A DNA stretch of 64,000 nt from Williamsia maris. GTDB taxonomy: Bacteria; Actinomycetota; Actinomycetes; Mycobacteriales; Mycobacteriaceae. Position numbers and translations under genes: made by a program. Numbering within the stretch: the stretch's first letter is position 1; every line of letters starts with the position of its first letter. Under the pieces are notes generated by a model. It saw only the letters and a program-made list of their open reading frames with translations, was not told where the DNA came from and ran no database searches. The stretch spans positions 1,302,001-1,366,000 of the forward strand of contig NZ_JAMTCJ010000001.1 in the NCBI RefSeq assembly GCF_024171815.1, in the 5' to 3' direction. This document shows, piece by piece, positions 8,055 to 16,100 of this stretch.

Positions 8055-8405
8055 TCAGTTCGTGACCGGGTCGAGGGTGATGCTGATCGACATGCGGCCC
8101 TTGGGGTCGTACACGGTCACGGCGTGGCCGGGACTTGCGACACCGGCGATCTCGACCATCACACGGCCGCCGTCGCCATCGAAGTTGCGCCACCAGTTCT
8201 TCTTGTCCGGCATCAGCACCGCGACCGCGATGGTGTCGCCGTCGCGCTTGTAGGAGACCGGCAGGCTGAAGGACTTTCCGGACTTACGACCGGTGTAGGT
8301 GATGAGCGCCGTCGACTTGCCCAGGACCTTCTCGAGAACCGGCGCCTTCATCAGGGTCACGAACAACTTGTTCCAGACCGCAGCAGATTTCTGAAAGGTG
8401 TTCAT
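8055..8405 (-). CDS. Nitroreductase/quinone reductase family protein (deazaflavin F420-dependent type)
   Basis: A 116-residue split-barrel protein of the DDN/FDOR family. KSTALITYTGRKSGKSFSLP followed by VSYKRDGDTIAVAVLMPDKK and WWRNF is the characteristic core for binding deazaflavin F420. Members reduce quinones, nitroaromatics or other substrates with F420H2, a cofactor found in mycolata. GGAGG lies about 8 bases before the ATG at 8405; the longer frame to 8480 would run into tRNA-Thr and is not real. It stands alone, convergent with the SDR gene. Confidence 0.85.
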   Translation of the reverse strand: MNTFQKSAAVWNKLFVTLMKAPVLEKVLGKSTALITYTGRKSGKSFSLPVSYKRDGDTIAVAVLMPDKKNWWRNFDGDGGRVMVEIAGVASPGHAVTVYDPKGRMSISITLDPVTN

Positions 8406-8441
8406 GGGTCTGCCTCCGGGTCGTCGTCGTCCGGGTGGTGC

Positions 8442-8517
8442 TGGAGCCGCCTGCGAGAATCGAACTCGCGACCTTTTCATTACGAGTGAAGCGCTCTACC
8501 GACTGAGCTAAGGCGGC
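8442..8517 (-). tRNA. tRNA-Thr (anticodon CGT)
   Basis: The minus strand folds as a cloverleaf: acceptor GCCGCCT pairs with AGGCGGC, D-stem GCTC/GAGC, anticodon loop CTCGTAA (anticodon CGT), T-arm GCGAG-TTCGATT-CTCGC, discriminator T, and an encoded CCA at the 3' end. The anticodon stem is CTTCA/TGAAA with one weak closing pair. It reads the ACG threonine codon. A tRNA at this place beside holB is also seen in mycobacteria. Confidence 0.95.
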
Positions 8518-8581
8518 GTGCCGCCCGAAGGCAGCGTCGACCAGTCTATCGACCGGGCCGGTCCGGCCACAAACCGCCGTC

Positions 8582-9832
8582 TCAGTGACGCAGGGCGGTG
8601 GACACCTTGGCGACCATCGCGTCGACCGCGAAGCGGGGTTTGACGTTGTAGTCGAGCACCTCGCGGCACTCCAGAACCGCCTCGACGCACTGCAGCAGTT
8701 CCTCGGGCCGGGCGTAGCCGGCCATCTTCACCGTCTGATCCGCCATGTCGGGGTGCATCGACGCCACCGGCGAGGCGTACGACGCGACCAGCGCGTCGCG
8801 GAACAACGCCGCCAGGTCGACCAGGGCGCGGTCGAGGACGTCGCGCTTGAGGCGGGTCGTGCGCGACTTCTGTTGCTGTTCGAGGGCTTTGAGGACCCCG
8901 GCGGATCCGCGCATCGCACCGCCCGACCCCTTGCCGGTCCCGCCTGCACCGAGCGCGGTCCGCATCTCCTCGGTCTCGGCCTCGTCGAGCGGCGTGGCGA
9001 TCGCCTTGGCCACGGTCTCGGCCGACCGCACCAGGTCCTCGGCGGACGCGTACGCGGTCGTCTCGCGGGTCGCCGCGCGCGCCAACCCGAGAGCGCGCGT
9101 GCGCTGATCCCGCGCATCGGCGTCGGTGGCCAGCCGTCGGGCGCGCCCGACGTGTCCGCCGCACACCGACGCCGCCCAGCGGGCCATCTCCGGTTCGATC
9201 CCGTCGGCGATCAGCACCTCGGCGATCGAGACGACCGACGGCATCGTCAGCGGCACGTGCCTGCACCGCGACTTCAACGTCACCGAGATGTCCTCGGGGT
9301 CGATCGACGGCGCGCACAGCAGGATCACCGTCCGCGGTGGCGGCTCCTCCACGACCTTGAGCAGCGCGTTGGCGGCACCCTCACTGAGACGGTCGGCGTC
9401 CTCGATGACCACGATCTGCCAACGGCCGGTGCTCGGACGACGCGAGGCGATCTGGACCGTGTCGCGGATGAGCTTCACGCCGATGCTCAGGCCCTCGGGC
9501 ACGATCCGGCGCACATCGCCGTGTGTTCCCGCCATCACCGTCGTGCAGGCGTGGCAGTGGCCGCAGCCGATCTCCCCCGGTGTCTCGCACTGCAGGGCGG
9601 CGGCGAAGCACTGGGCGGCCACCGAGCGGCCGCTGCCGGGCGGGCCGGTGAACAGCCACGCGTGGGTCATCGAGTTGCGGGGGGCGACCACGTCGTCGTC
9701 GCCGAGCAACGACATCGCGCCCGTCGCGGCCTCGTGCAGACGCGTCGCGGCAGCGGTCGCCGAGCGCGCCGCACCGACGAGTTCGTCCACCACGGCCTGC
9801 TGACCGACCAGCCGATCGAATACCGACGTCAC
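8582..9832 (-). CDS. holB: DNA polymerase III subunit delta'
   Basis: A 416-residue clamp-loader AAA+ protein. VFDRLVGQQAVVDELVGAA begins the N-terminal region, WLFTGPPGSGRSVAAQCFA near residue 60 is the P-loop, and CETPGEIGCGHCHACTTV is the zinc-binding cluster between the P-loop and Walker B. EEPPPRTVILLCAPS and TLKSRCRHVPL are the sensor and SRC regions (here SRCRH). The start is GTG at 9832; the long open frame that continues to 11389 is antisense to the cyclase and has no other start nearby. The neighbours (tRNA-Thr, cyclase, topA) match the mycobacterial Rv3644c locus. Confidence 0.95.
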   Translation of the reverse strand: MTSVFDRLVGQQAVVDELVGAARSATAAATRLHEAATGAMSLLGDDDVVAPRNSMTHAWLFTGPPGSGRSVAAQCFAAALQCETPGEIGCGHCHACTTVMAGTHGDVRRIVPEGLSIGVKLIRDTVQIASRRPSTGRWQIVVIEDADRLSEGAANALLKVVEEPPPRTVILLCAPSIDPEDISVTLKSRCRHVPLTMPSVVSIAEVLIADGIEPEMARWAASVCGGHVGRARRLATDADARDQRTRALGLARAATRETTAYASAEDLVRSAETVAKAIATPLDEAETEEMRTALGAGGTGKGSGGAMRGSAGVLKALEQQQKSRTTRLKRDVLDRALVDLAALFRDALVASYASPVASMHPDMADQTVKMAGYARPEELLQCVEAVLECREVLDYNVKPRFAVDAMVAKVSTALRH

Positions 9833-9871
9833 GATGAGAAGGGTAACCGGGCCACCCGACAGCGCAGGACC

Positions 9872-11581
9872 ATGAGACCGGGGAACAACATATGGCTGGG
9901 CCAAACGGACCGCTACCGTATGAACGTGGTCCAGCGGCAGACGAGATACCAGCGGGTCGTGCACCTGTTGCGATGGCTCGCGCACACGCCGTGGCCGATC
10001 CTCGCCCTCGACCTGCTCCGGGCGAACGTCATCGGCGCCCTGTTCACCTTCGCGTTCCTGCGCTTCGGGATGCCGTACGAGTACACGGTCAAACTCGACG
10101 AGATCAGCACGGCGAACCAGGCGGTGTTCATCGCCTACCTCGTCCTCGCGATGGTCGTGGGCGCGTACATCAGCATCTGGCTCACGCTGCCGGTCCTCGT
10201 GTGGCACCGCCGGCGCAGTCGACTCGACAACGAGATGGCCCGCAACCGCGCACTGCGCCTGCCGGTCCTGCTGACCGGGGTGAACCTGGTCCTCTGGGCC
10301 GTGGGCGGCGTGGTGTTCGCCCTGCTCAACCTGCCGGCGTCGGGGACGACGGCCCTGATCGTCTACGTCGCCTCGGTCATCGGCGGCTTCGTCTCGTGCG
10401 CACTCGGCTACATGCAGTCCGAGAAAGTGCTGCGACCGATCACTGTCTCGGCGATGGCCAACGACCCCACGACCGCGGTCGCTCCCAGTGTGACCGTGCG
10501 CATCACCCTGTTCTGGTGCATCAGCGTCGTCGTGCCGCTGCTCGCGATGGTGGCCCTGGTCCTCGGGCAGCAGAACGGTCTCGTCAACACCGACGCCGAG
10601 GGCCTGCAGCGACCGCTGCTGTGGCTGGCGGTGGCGGCCCTGACGTTCGGCTTGATCGGTCTGGTCCGGCTCGTGAGCGCCATCGCCGACCCGATCACCC
10701 AGCTGCGGCGCGCCCAGCACCAGGTCCGCAACGGCAACTACAACACCTCGGTCCGCATCTACGACGGCAGCGACCTGGGCCTGCTGCAGGCCGGGTTCAA
10801 CGAGATGGTCGGCGACCTGCGCGAACGCGAGCAGCTGCGCAACCTGTTCGGCCGCTACGTCGGCGAGGACGTCGCCCGCCGCGCCATCGAGACCGGCACC
10901 GAGCTCGGCGGCGAGGAACGGTACGTCGGCGTGCTGTTCGTCGACATCGTCGGGTCGACGCGATTGGCCGTGAACCGGCCCCCACGCGAGGTCGTCGATC
11001 TGCTCAACGAATTCTTCCGGGTCGTCGTCGAGACCGTCGGACGCCACGGCGGTTTCGTCAACAAGTTCCAGGGTGACGCCGCCCTGGCCATCTTCGGGGC
11101 GCCGCTCGACCTCGACGACTTCGCAGGCCACACCCTCGCCGCGGCCCGCGAACTGCGGATCGAACTCGAGGCTGCCCTCGGTGAGACCGACGTGGGCATC
11201 GGGGTGTCGGCGGGCAAGGCCATCGCCGGACACATCGGGACCCAGCAGCGGCTGGAGTACACCGTGATCGGCGACCCGGTCAACGAGGCGGCGCGTCTGA
11301 CCGAGATGGCCAAGGACGAACCCACCCGAGTGCTCGGATCCGCCCGTGCGGTCTACCTCGCCTCCGACGAGGAGGCCGAGTGCTGGCACATCGGCGAGGG
11401 CGTCGAACTGCGCGGCCGCGGCATCGAGACCCGACTGGCCCGACCGAAGTTCGCGCTGGTGGTCGAGGAGGACGACCTCGTCAGCGATCCCTCCGACAGC
11501 GTCCCGGAGGGCCCCGTCGGCGCGTCACACACCGGTGGCGGCGACTCCGCCGATGACGACGAGGAGCGCTCGGCGGTCTGA
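9872..11581 (+). CDS. Membrane-bound class III adenylate cyclase with HAMP domain (Rv3645-like)
   Basis: A 569-residue protein. About six membrane segments occupy residues 30-275, a HAMP linker follows (ADPITQLRRAQHQVRNGNYN), then a class III cyclase domain from about residue 345. VLFVDIVGSTRLA and NKFQGDAALAIFGAP supply both metal-binding Asp residues and the ATP-specifying Lys; GDPVNEAARLTEMAK supplies the transition-state Asn and Arg, so the homodimer should be active. The C-terminal tail is acidic and low complexity. ATG at 9872 is chosen because AGGA precedes it; ATG 9920 is possible. It lies between divergent holB and convergent topA, as Rv3645 does. The Rv0805-like phosphodiesterase at 37.5 kb may degrade its product. 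Confidence 0.93.
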   Translation: MRPGNNIWLGQTDRYRMNVVQRQTRYQRVVHLLRWLAHTPWPILALDLLRANVIGALFTFAFLRFGMPYEYTVKLDEISTANQAVFIAYLVLAMVVGAYISIWLTLPVLVWHRRRSRLDNEMARNRALRLPVLLTGVNLVLWAVGGVVFALLNLPASGTTALIVYVASVIGGFVSCALGYMQSEKVLRPITVSAMANDPTTAVAPSVTVRITLFWCISVVVPLLAMVALVLGQQNGLVNTDAEGLQRPLLWLAVAALTFGLIGLVRLVSAIADPITQLRRAQHQVRNGNYNTSVRIYDGSDLGLLQAGFNEMVGDLREREQLRNLFGRYVGEDVARRAIETGTELGGEERYVGVLFVDIVGSTRLAVNRPPREVVDLLNEFFRVVVETVGRHGGFVNKFQGDAALAIFGAPLDLDDFAGHTLAAARELRIELEAALGETDVGIGVSAGKAIAGHIGTQQRLEYTVIGDPVNEAARLTEMAKDEPTRVLGSARAVYLASDEEAECWHIGEGVELRGRGIETRLARPKFALVVEEDDLVSDPSDSVPEGPVGASHTGGGDSADDDEERSAV

Positions 11582-11593
11582 CCGCCGAGCTCG

Positions 11594-14500
11594 CTACTCC
11601 GTCGTCTTCTTGGCCGGGGCCTTCTTCGCCGCGGTCTTCTTGGCCGCCGTCTTCTTCGCCGGGGCCTTCTTCGCCGCGGTCTTCTTCGCCGTCGTCTTCT
11701 TCGCCGCGGTCTTGGTTGCGGTCGACTTCTTGGCCGGGGCCTTCTTCGCCTTCTTCTTCACCGGGCCGCGTGCGCGGCGGTCGGCGAGGAGCTCCATCGC
11801 CCGCTCGTCGGTGATCGAGGCGACCTCGTCGTCCTTGCGCAGGCTGGCGTTGGTCTCACCGTCGGTCACGTACGGACCGAAGCGACCGTCCTTGATGACC
11901 ATCGGCTGCTCGCTGACCGAGTCCTTGCCGAGCTCACGCAGCGGCGGTGCCGCAGCCGCGCGACCGCGACGCTTGGGCTCGGAGTAGATCTTCAGCGCCT
12001 CCTCGAGCGTGATGCCGAAGATCTGGTCCTCGGCGCTCAGCGACCGGGAGTCGGTGCCCTTCTTCAGATACGGGCCATAGCGGCCGTTCTGCGCGGTGAT
12101 CTCCTCGCCGCTCTCCGGGTCGGCGCCGACGACCCGCGGCAGCGACAGCAGCATGAGCGCGTCCTCGAGCGTGATCGAGGCGATCTCCATCGACTTGAAC
12201 AGCGAACCCGTGCGCGGCTTGGGGCCGGCCTTCTTCGCGGCGGTCTTCTTGGTCGCCTTCTTGGCCGCGGTCTTCGTGGTCGCGCCGGCCTTCGTGGCCA
12301 CCGCGGTCCCACCGCTGCCCGACGACGACGCAGCCGCGCCGTCACCGTCGAGAGGTGTCGGACCGGGCGGAACCGTCAGTGCCGGAACCGATCCCCCGCC
12401 CTCGCCGTCGGAGTCACCCTTCGGCTCGTCCTCCTCGGGGTCCGGGAGGATCTCGGTGACGTAGGGCCCGAAACGGCCCTCCTTGGCCACGATCTCGTGC
12501 CCGGAGACCGGGTCGACACCGAGGGTGCGGCCCTCCTGCGGGGTGGCGAACAGGTGCTCGGCGACCTCGAGGGTGAGCTCGTCGGGGGTCATGTCGTCGG
12601 GCAGGTTCGCGCGCTGCGACTCCGGTTCGGCGTCGGGTGCGGCGACGTTGCGCTCGAGGTACGGGCCGAAGCGGCCGACGCGCACGTAGACCGGACGGCC
12701 CTCCGCGTCGTCGAACAGCTTGATCGAGTTGACCGACCGGGCGTCGATTTCCTCGAGGTTCACGCCGACGAGCTTCTTGAGCCCGCCGTGCGCGGCGATG
12801 TCGCTGCCCTGCCCGGCGGCGTCGCCGTCACTGGGGCTGCCCCCGTCCGGGAGCGGCGTCGCGCCGTCGGCGCCGTCGCCGAAGTAGAAGCGTGACAGCC
12901 AGTGGGTGCGGTTCTCCCGACCCGAGGCGATCTGGTCGAGGTCGTCCTCGAGCGATGCCGTGAAGTCGTAGTCCACCAGGCTGCCGAAGTAGGCCTCGAG
13001 CAGGCCGACCACGGCGAACGCGACCCACGACGGGACCAGTGCGCTGCCCTTCTTGTGGACGTAGCCGCGGTCCTGGATGGTGCCGATGATCGACGCGTAG
13101 GTCGACGGGCGCCCGATCCCCAACTCCTCGAGGATCTTCACCAGCGACGCCTCGGTGAAGCGGGCCGGCGGGTTGGTGGTGTGGCCGGCCGCGTCGAGAT
13201 CGGCGGCGGTCAGACGCTGACCCTCCACCAGGGTGGGCAGCCGGATCTCGTCGTTGTCGGCCTGGCCGCCCGCCTGCTCGTCGACGGTCTCGACGTAGGC
13301 GGACAGGAAGCCGGGGAACGTGATGGTGCGACCGGAGGCGGCGAACGTGCACACCTCACCCGAGCGCGCGGCGCCGGAGATCCGCAGGCTCATCGTGGTG
13401 CCGCGGGCGTCGGCCATCTGCGAGGCGACGGTGCGCTGCCAGATCAGCTCGTACAGACGGAACTCGTCGGACTGCAGCGCGGATGCGACCTGGCCGGGGG
13501 TGCGGAAGCTCTCGCCGGCCGGGCGGATCGCCTCGTGTGCCTCCTGGGCGTTCTTGACCTTGCGGGTGTACTGCCGCGGGGTCGGGTGCACGAAGTCGGC
13601 GCCGTAGAGGTCGCGGGCCTGGTTACGTGCCGCCGTGATCGCCGACTCCGACAGCGTCGTGGAGTCGGTACGCATGTAGGTGATGTAGCCGTTCTCGTAC
13701 AGCCGCTGCGCGATACGCATCGTCCGGTCCGAGGTGAAGCGCAGCTTGCGGCCGGCCTCCTGCTGCAGCGTCGACGTCATGAACGGTGCGTAGGGCTTGC
13801 GGGTGTACGGCTTCTCCTCGACCGAGGCGACGGTCAGGTCGGCGCCCTGCAGGCCGGCGGCCAGAGCCGTGGCCCGGGCCTCGTCGAGCACGACGATGCC
13901 GTCGGTCTTCTTCATCGAGCCGGTGGCGTCGAAGTCACGGCCCGAGGCGACACGGTCGGAGTCGACGTTGACGAGCTTGGCCTTGAAACGGCGCGGCGTG
14001 ACGTCCTCGCCGGCGTCGAGGGTGGCCTCGATGTCCCAGTACGACGCGGACACGAACGCCATGCGCTCACGTTCGCGCTCGACGATGATGCGGGTGGCCA
14101 CCGACTGCACGCGGCCCGCCGACAGCTTCGGCATGACCTTCTTCCACAGGACCGGCGACACCTCGTAGCCGTACAGGCGGTCGAGGATGCGACGGGTCTC
14201 CTGCGCGTCGACCAGGTCGACGTCGAGATCGCGGGGGCTGGCGGCGGCGGCCTGGATGGCCGACTGGGTGATCTCGTGGAACACCATGCGCTTGACGGGC
14301 ACGGTGGGTCGCAGCGTCTCGAGGAGATGCCAGGCGATGGCCTCACCCTCACGGTCACCGTCCGTCGCGAGGTAGAGCTCGTCGACGCCCTTCAGCAGCG
14401 ACTTGAGCTCGGTGACGGTCGACTTCTTGTCCGGGGAGACGACGTAGAGGGGCTCGAAGTTCTCGTCGACGTTGACGCCGAGTCGGGCCCAGGCCTGTCC

Positions 14501-14686
14501 CTTGTACTTGGCGGGGACATCGGCAGCGCCGCGCGGGAGGTCACGGATGTGGCCGCGCGAGGACTCCACGACATAGTTCGACCCCAGGTATCCGGCGATC
14601 TTGCGAGCCTTGGTCGGTGACTCGACGATCACCAGCCGGCGCACGTTCTCGCCCGATGTGGGGGACGCAGTGTCGCTATCAGCCAC
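11594..14686 (-). CDS. topA: DNA topoisomerase I (type IA)
   Basis: About 1030 residues. RRLVIVESPTKARKIAGYLG begins the TOPRIM domain, ATDGDREGEAIAWHLLE carries the DxD metal site, SAGRVQSVATRIIVERERER follows, and the active-site Tyr is in YITYMRTDSTTLSESAI. Several C-terminal Topo_C repeats (GRFGPYVT, NGRYGPYLKKG, DGRFGPYVTDGETNASLRKD) precede a lysine/alanine tail of repeated AAKKTAAKKAPAKK type (11.6-11.76 kb). It relaxes negative supercoils and is essential in mycobacteria. GTG at 14686 (VADSDT) matches the M. tuberculosis start (MADPKT); GTG at 14701 is an alternative. It converges on the cyclase with a 12-base gap. Confidence 0.97.
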   Translation of the reverse strand: MADSDTASPTSGENVRRLVIVESPTKARKIAGYLGSNYVVESSRGHIRDLPRGAADVPAKYKGQAWARLGVNVDENFEPLYVVSPDKKSTVTELKSLLKGVDELYLATDGDREGEAIAWHLLETLRPTVPVKRMVFHEITQSAIQAAAASPRDLDVDLVDAQETRRILDRLYGYEVSPVLWKKVMPKLSAGRVQSVATRIIVERERERMAFVSASYWDIEATLDAGEDVTPRRFKAKLVNVDSDRVASGRDFDATGSMKKTDGIVVLDEARATALAAGLQGADLTVASVEEKPYTRKPYAPFMTSTLQQEAGRKLRFTSDRTMRIAQRLYENGYITYMRTDSTTLSESAITAARNQARDLYGADFVHPTPRQYTRKVKNAQEAHEAIRPAGESFRTPGQVASALQSDEFRLYELIWQRTVASQMADARGTTMSLRISGAARSGEVCTFAASGRTITFPGFLSAYVETVDEQAGGQADNDEIRLPTLVEGQRLTAADLDAAGHTTNPPARFTEASLVKILEELGIGRPSTYASIIGTIQDRGYVHKKGSALVPSWVAFAVVGLLEAYFGSLVDYDFTASLEDDLDQIASGRENRTHWLSRFYFGDGADGATPLPDGGSPSDGDAAGQGSDIAAHGGLKKLVGVNLEEIDARSVNSIKLFDDAEGRPVYVRVGRFGPYLERNVAAPDAEPESQRANLPDDMTPDELTLEVAEHLFATPQEGRTLGVDPVSGHEIVAKEGRFGPYVTEILPDPEEDEPKGDSDGEGGGSVPALTVPPGPTPLDGDGAAASSSGSGGTAVATKAGATTKTAAKKATKKTAAKKAGPKPRTGSLFKSMEIASITLEDALMLLSLPRVVGADPESGEEITAQNGRYGPYLKKGTDSRSLSAEDQIFGITLEEALKIYSEPKRRGRAAAAPPLRELGKDSVSEQPMVIKDGRFGPYVTDGETNASLRKDDEVASITDERAMELLADRRARGPVKKKAKKAPAKKSTATKTAAKKTTAKKTAAKKAPAKKTAAKKTAAKKAPAKKTTE

Positions 14687-14919
14687 TGTCTGTGCCTGCA
14701 CCTTTCCTCGGCCCCATATATAAGGCCTCTGTGGTCGTCCGCAGCTGCTGCCACGTTCGCAGTACTCCGGCCTGTTCTACCCCATATAACAGCCTCTTGG
14801 CATAACGCTGTGTGACCGACCGGGGTCGATGACCGCGCGGCGCGGGTCCCGACGCCACTATGAGGCGGGATGAATGCCCAGCTCAGGGGGCCGATCGGCC
14901 GTGTCGTGGACAGACTGCG

Positions 14920-15498
14920 TCACAGTGTCGGCCAGAATGCGACGGCGTCGAGGTCGTCGGGCGGTGCGCCGATGTTCTCGACCAACCGCGACATCCGGCG
15001 TCGACCGGCGATCCGGAGCGCCGGACTGCTGCCACGGGTGCCCACCAGGGTGGGGGCGATGCCCGCCCGCATGAGCGCGGTGGCCAACGGTGAGTGGGTC
15101 TCGGGGGCGTGCGGGTCGAGGCCGAGCAGGTAGCGGTCCTCGTCGGGCCGACCGGCCGCGATCGTCCACAGACGCATCGCACGATTCGACGGGACCCAGT
15201 CGGCGGGCATGGTCTTGATCGCGCCCTTGAGCCAGGTCCGGTTGAGGGTGTCGAGGAGCTTGGAGGTCTCGGTGCGCGCCATCGCCGACCCCTCGTCGGA
15301 CGTCGCGACGTGGGCGCGGACGCCGCATCGATCGATCTCGGCGACGAGGGCATCGGCACGCCACTGCGCGTCGACGACGATGGACACACGGCTACCCGCG
15401 GGGGAGATCATCGACTGTCCGTGGGCCGCAAAGAGTCCCGACAGATCCTCGAGTGAGGGCTCGTCGGTCTCCGCGGAGAAAAAGGACAGTTGACCCAC
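14920..15498 (-). CDS. Conserved hypothetical protein (Rv3647c-like)
   Basis: A 192-residue protein without a recognisable catalytic domain: MGQLSFFSAETDEPSLEDL, then ISPAGSRVSIVVDAQWRADA, then LNRTWLKGAIKTMPADWVP. No signal peptide or membrane span is visible. It occupies the position of mycobacterial Rv3647c between topA and csp and is similar in length and start, so orthology is inferred from position and general appearance. The function is unknown. A GC-rich hairpin separates it from csp upstream. Confidence 0.8.
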   Translation of the reverse strand: MGQLSFFSAETDEPSLEDLSGLFAAHGQSMISPAGSRVSIVVDAQWRADALVAEIDRCGVRAHVATSDEGSAMARTETSKLLDTLNRTWLKGAIKTMPADWVPSNRAMRLWTIAAGRPDEDRYLLGLDPHAPETHSPLATALMRAGIAPTLVGTRGSSPALRIAGRRRMSRLVENIGAPPDDLDAVAFWPTL

Positions 15499-15526
15499 GG
15501 GGGCAGCTTACTCCGGGCATGAACAA

Positions 15527-15562
15527 CGCCCCCGGCGATCCGCTGCTGCGGGGCCGGGGGCG
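15527..15562 (-). terminator. GC-rich hairpin after csp
   Basis: CGCCCCCGGC (15527-15536) and GCCGGGGGCG (15553-15562) form a perfect 10-bp stem with a 16-base loop, 29 bases downstream of the csp stop. There is no U-tract, as is usual for actinobacterial terminators. Confidence 0.6.
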
Positions 15563-15590
15563 CTGTCGTGCAATCGTGAGGAAGAGCAGA

Positions 15591-15794
15591 TCAGACGGCG
15601 CGGACGCCGGTGGCCTGCGGGCCCTTCGTGCCCTGTCCCACCTCGAACTCCACCCGCTGGTTCTCTTCCAGAGTGCGGAAACCGGATCCCTGGATCTCGG
15701 AGTAGTGGACAAACACGTCGTCCGGTCCATCATCGGGCGCGATGAAGCCGAAGCCCTTTTCCGCGTTGAACCACTTCACAGTTCCCTGTGCCAT
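15591..15794 (-). CDS. cspA: Cold-shock domain protein
   Basis: A 67-residue OB-fold protein: [20 protein letters not shown] contains RNP1 (KGFGFI) and [11 protein letters not shown] contains RNP2. It is a single-stranded nucleic-acid-binding RNA chaperone. AAGGATTCAAGCTG precedes the ATG. A leader or promoter region of up to about 300 bases lies between it and the divergent helicase gene, and long leaders are common for csp genes. The position matches mycobacterial Rv3648c (cspA). Confidence 0.95.
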   Translation of the reverse strand: MAQGTVKWFNAEKGFGFIAPDDGPDDVFVHYSEIQGSGFRTLEENQRVEFEVGQGTKGPQATGVRAV

Positions 15795-16100
15795 CAGCTT
15801 GAATCCTTTACATACTCACCGGAAGCGACACGGTGTGTCACCGCGCCGGGCCCGTTCCGACCGCCATACCGACTGGCGACGTTTGCGGACCAGCCGCGCA
15901 CTAACCTTCAGTACCACGCTCGCAACACGTTTTCGGAGGGACGATCGATGAAGGAAAGCTCCCCGAAAGCTGCGACCAACGACAGTCAATCATGTTCGCG
16001 ATCCTTCCGATAGTCGAGAAGTCAAACTGAACAAAACACCGTCAGATTTCAACGAATCGACACGAAGCGGTAATGCCAGAACGCAGATGAAGGACCGACG
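15795..16100. other. Divergent promoter region of csp and the helicase gene
   Basis: 306 bases without a credible gene. It must hold the csp promoter and leader (minus) and the helicase promoter (plus). It is visibly more AT-rich than its surroundings near 15.96-16.09 kb. No clear hairpin or operator was found. Confidence 0.4.

Noticed and set aside
9833-11389. Long open frame on the minus strand continuing holB to 935 residues
   Set aside because: It is antisense to the adenylate cyclase, has low-complexity Arg/Gly/Asp-rich translation and no family features; holB begins at GTG 9832.
12902-14620. 572-codon open frame on the plus strand
   Set aside because: Antisense shadow of topA, caused by high GC at third codon positions.
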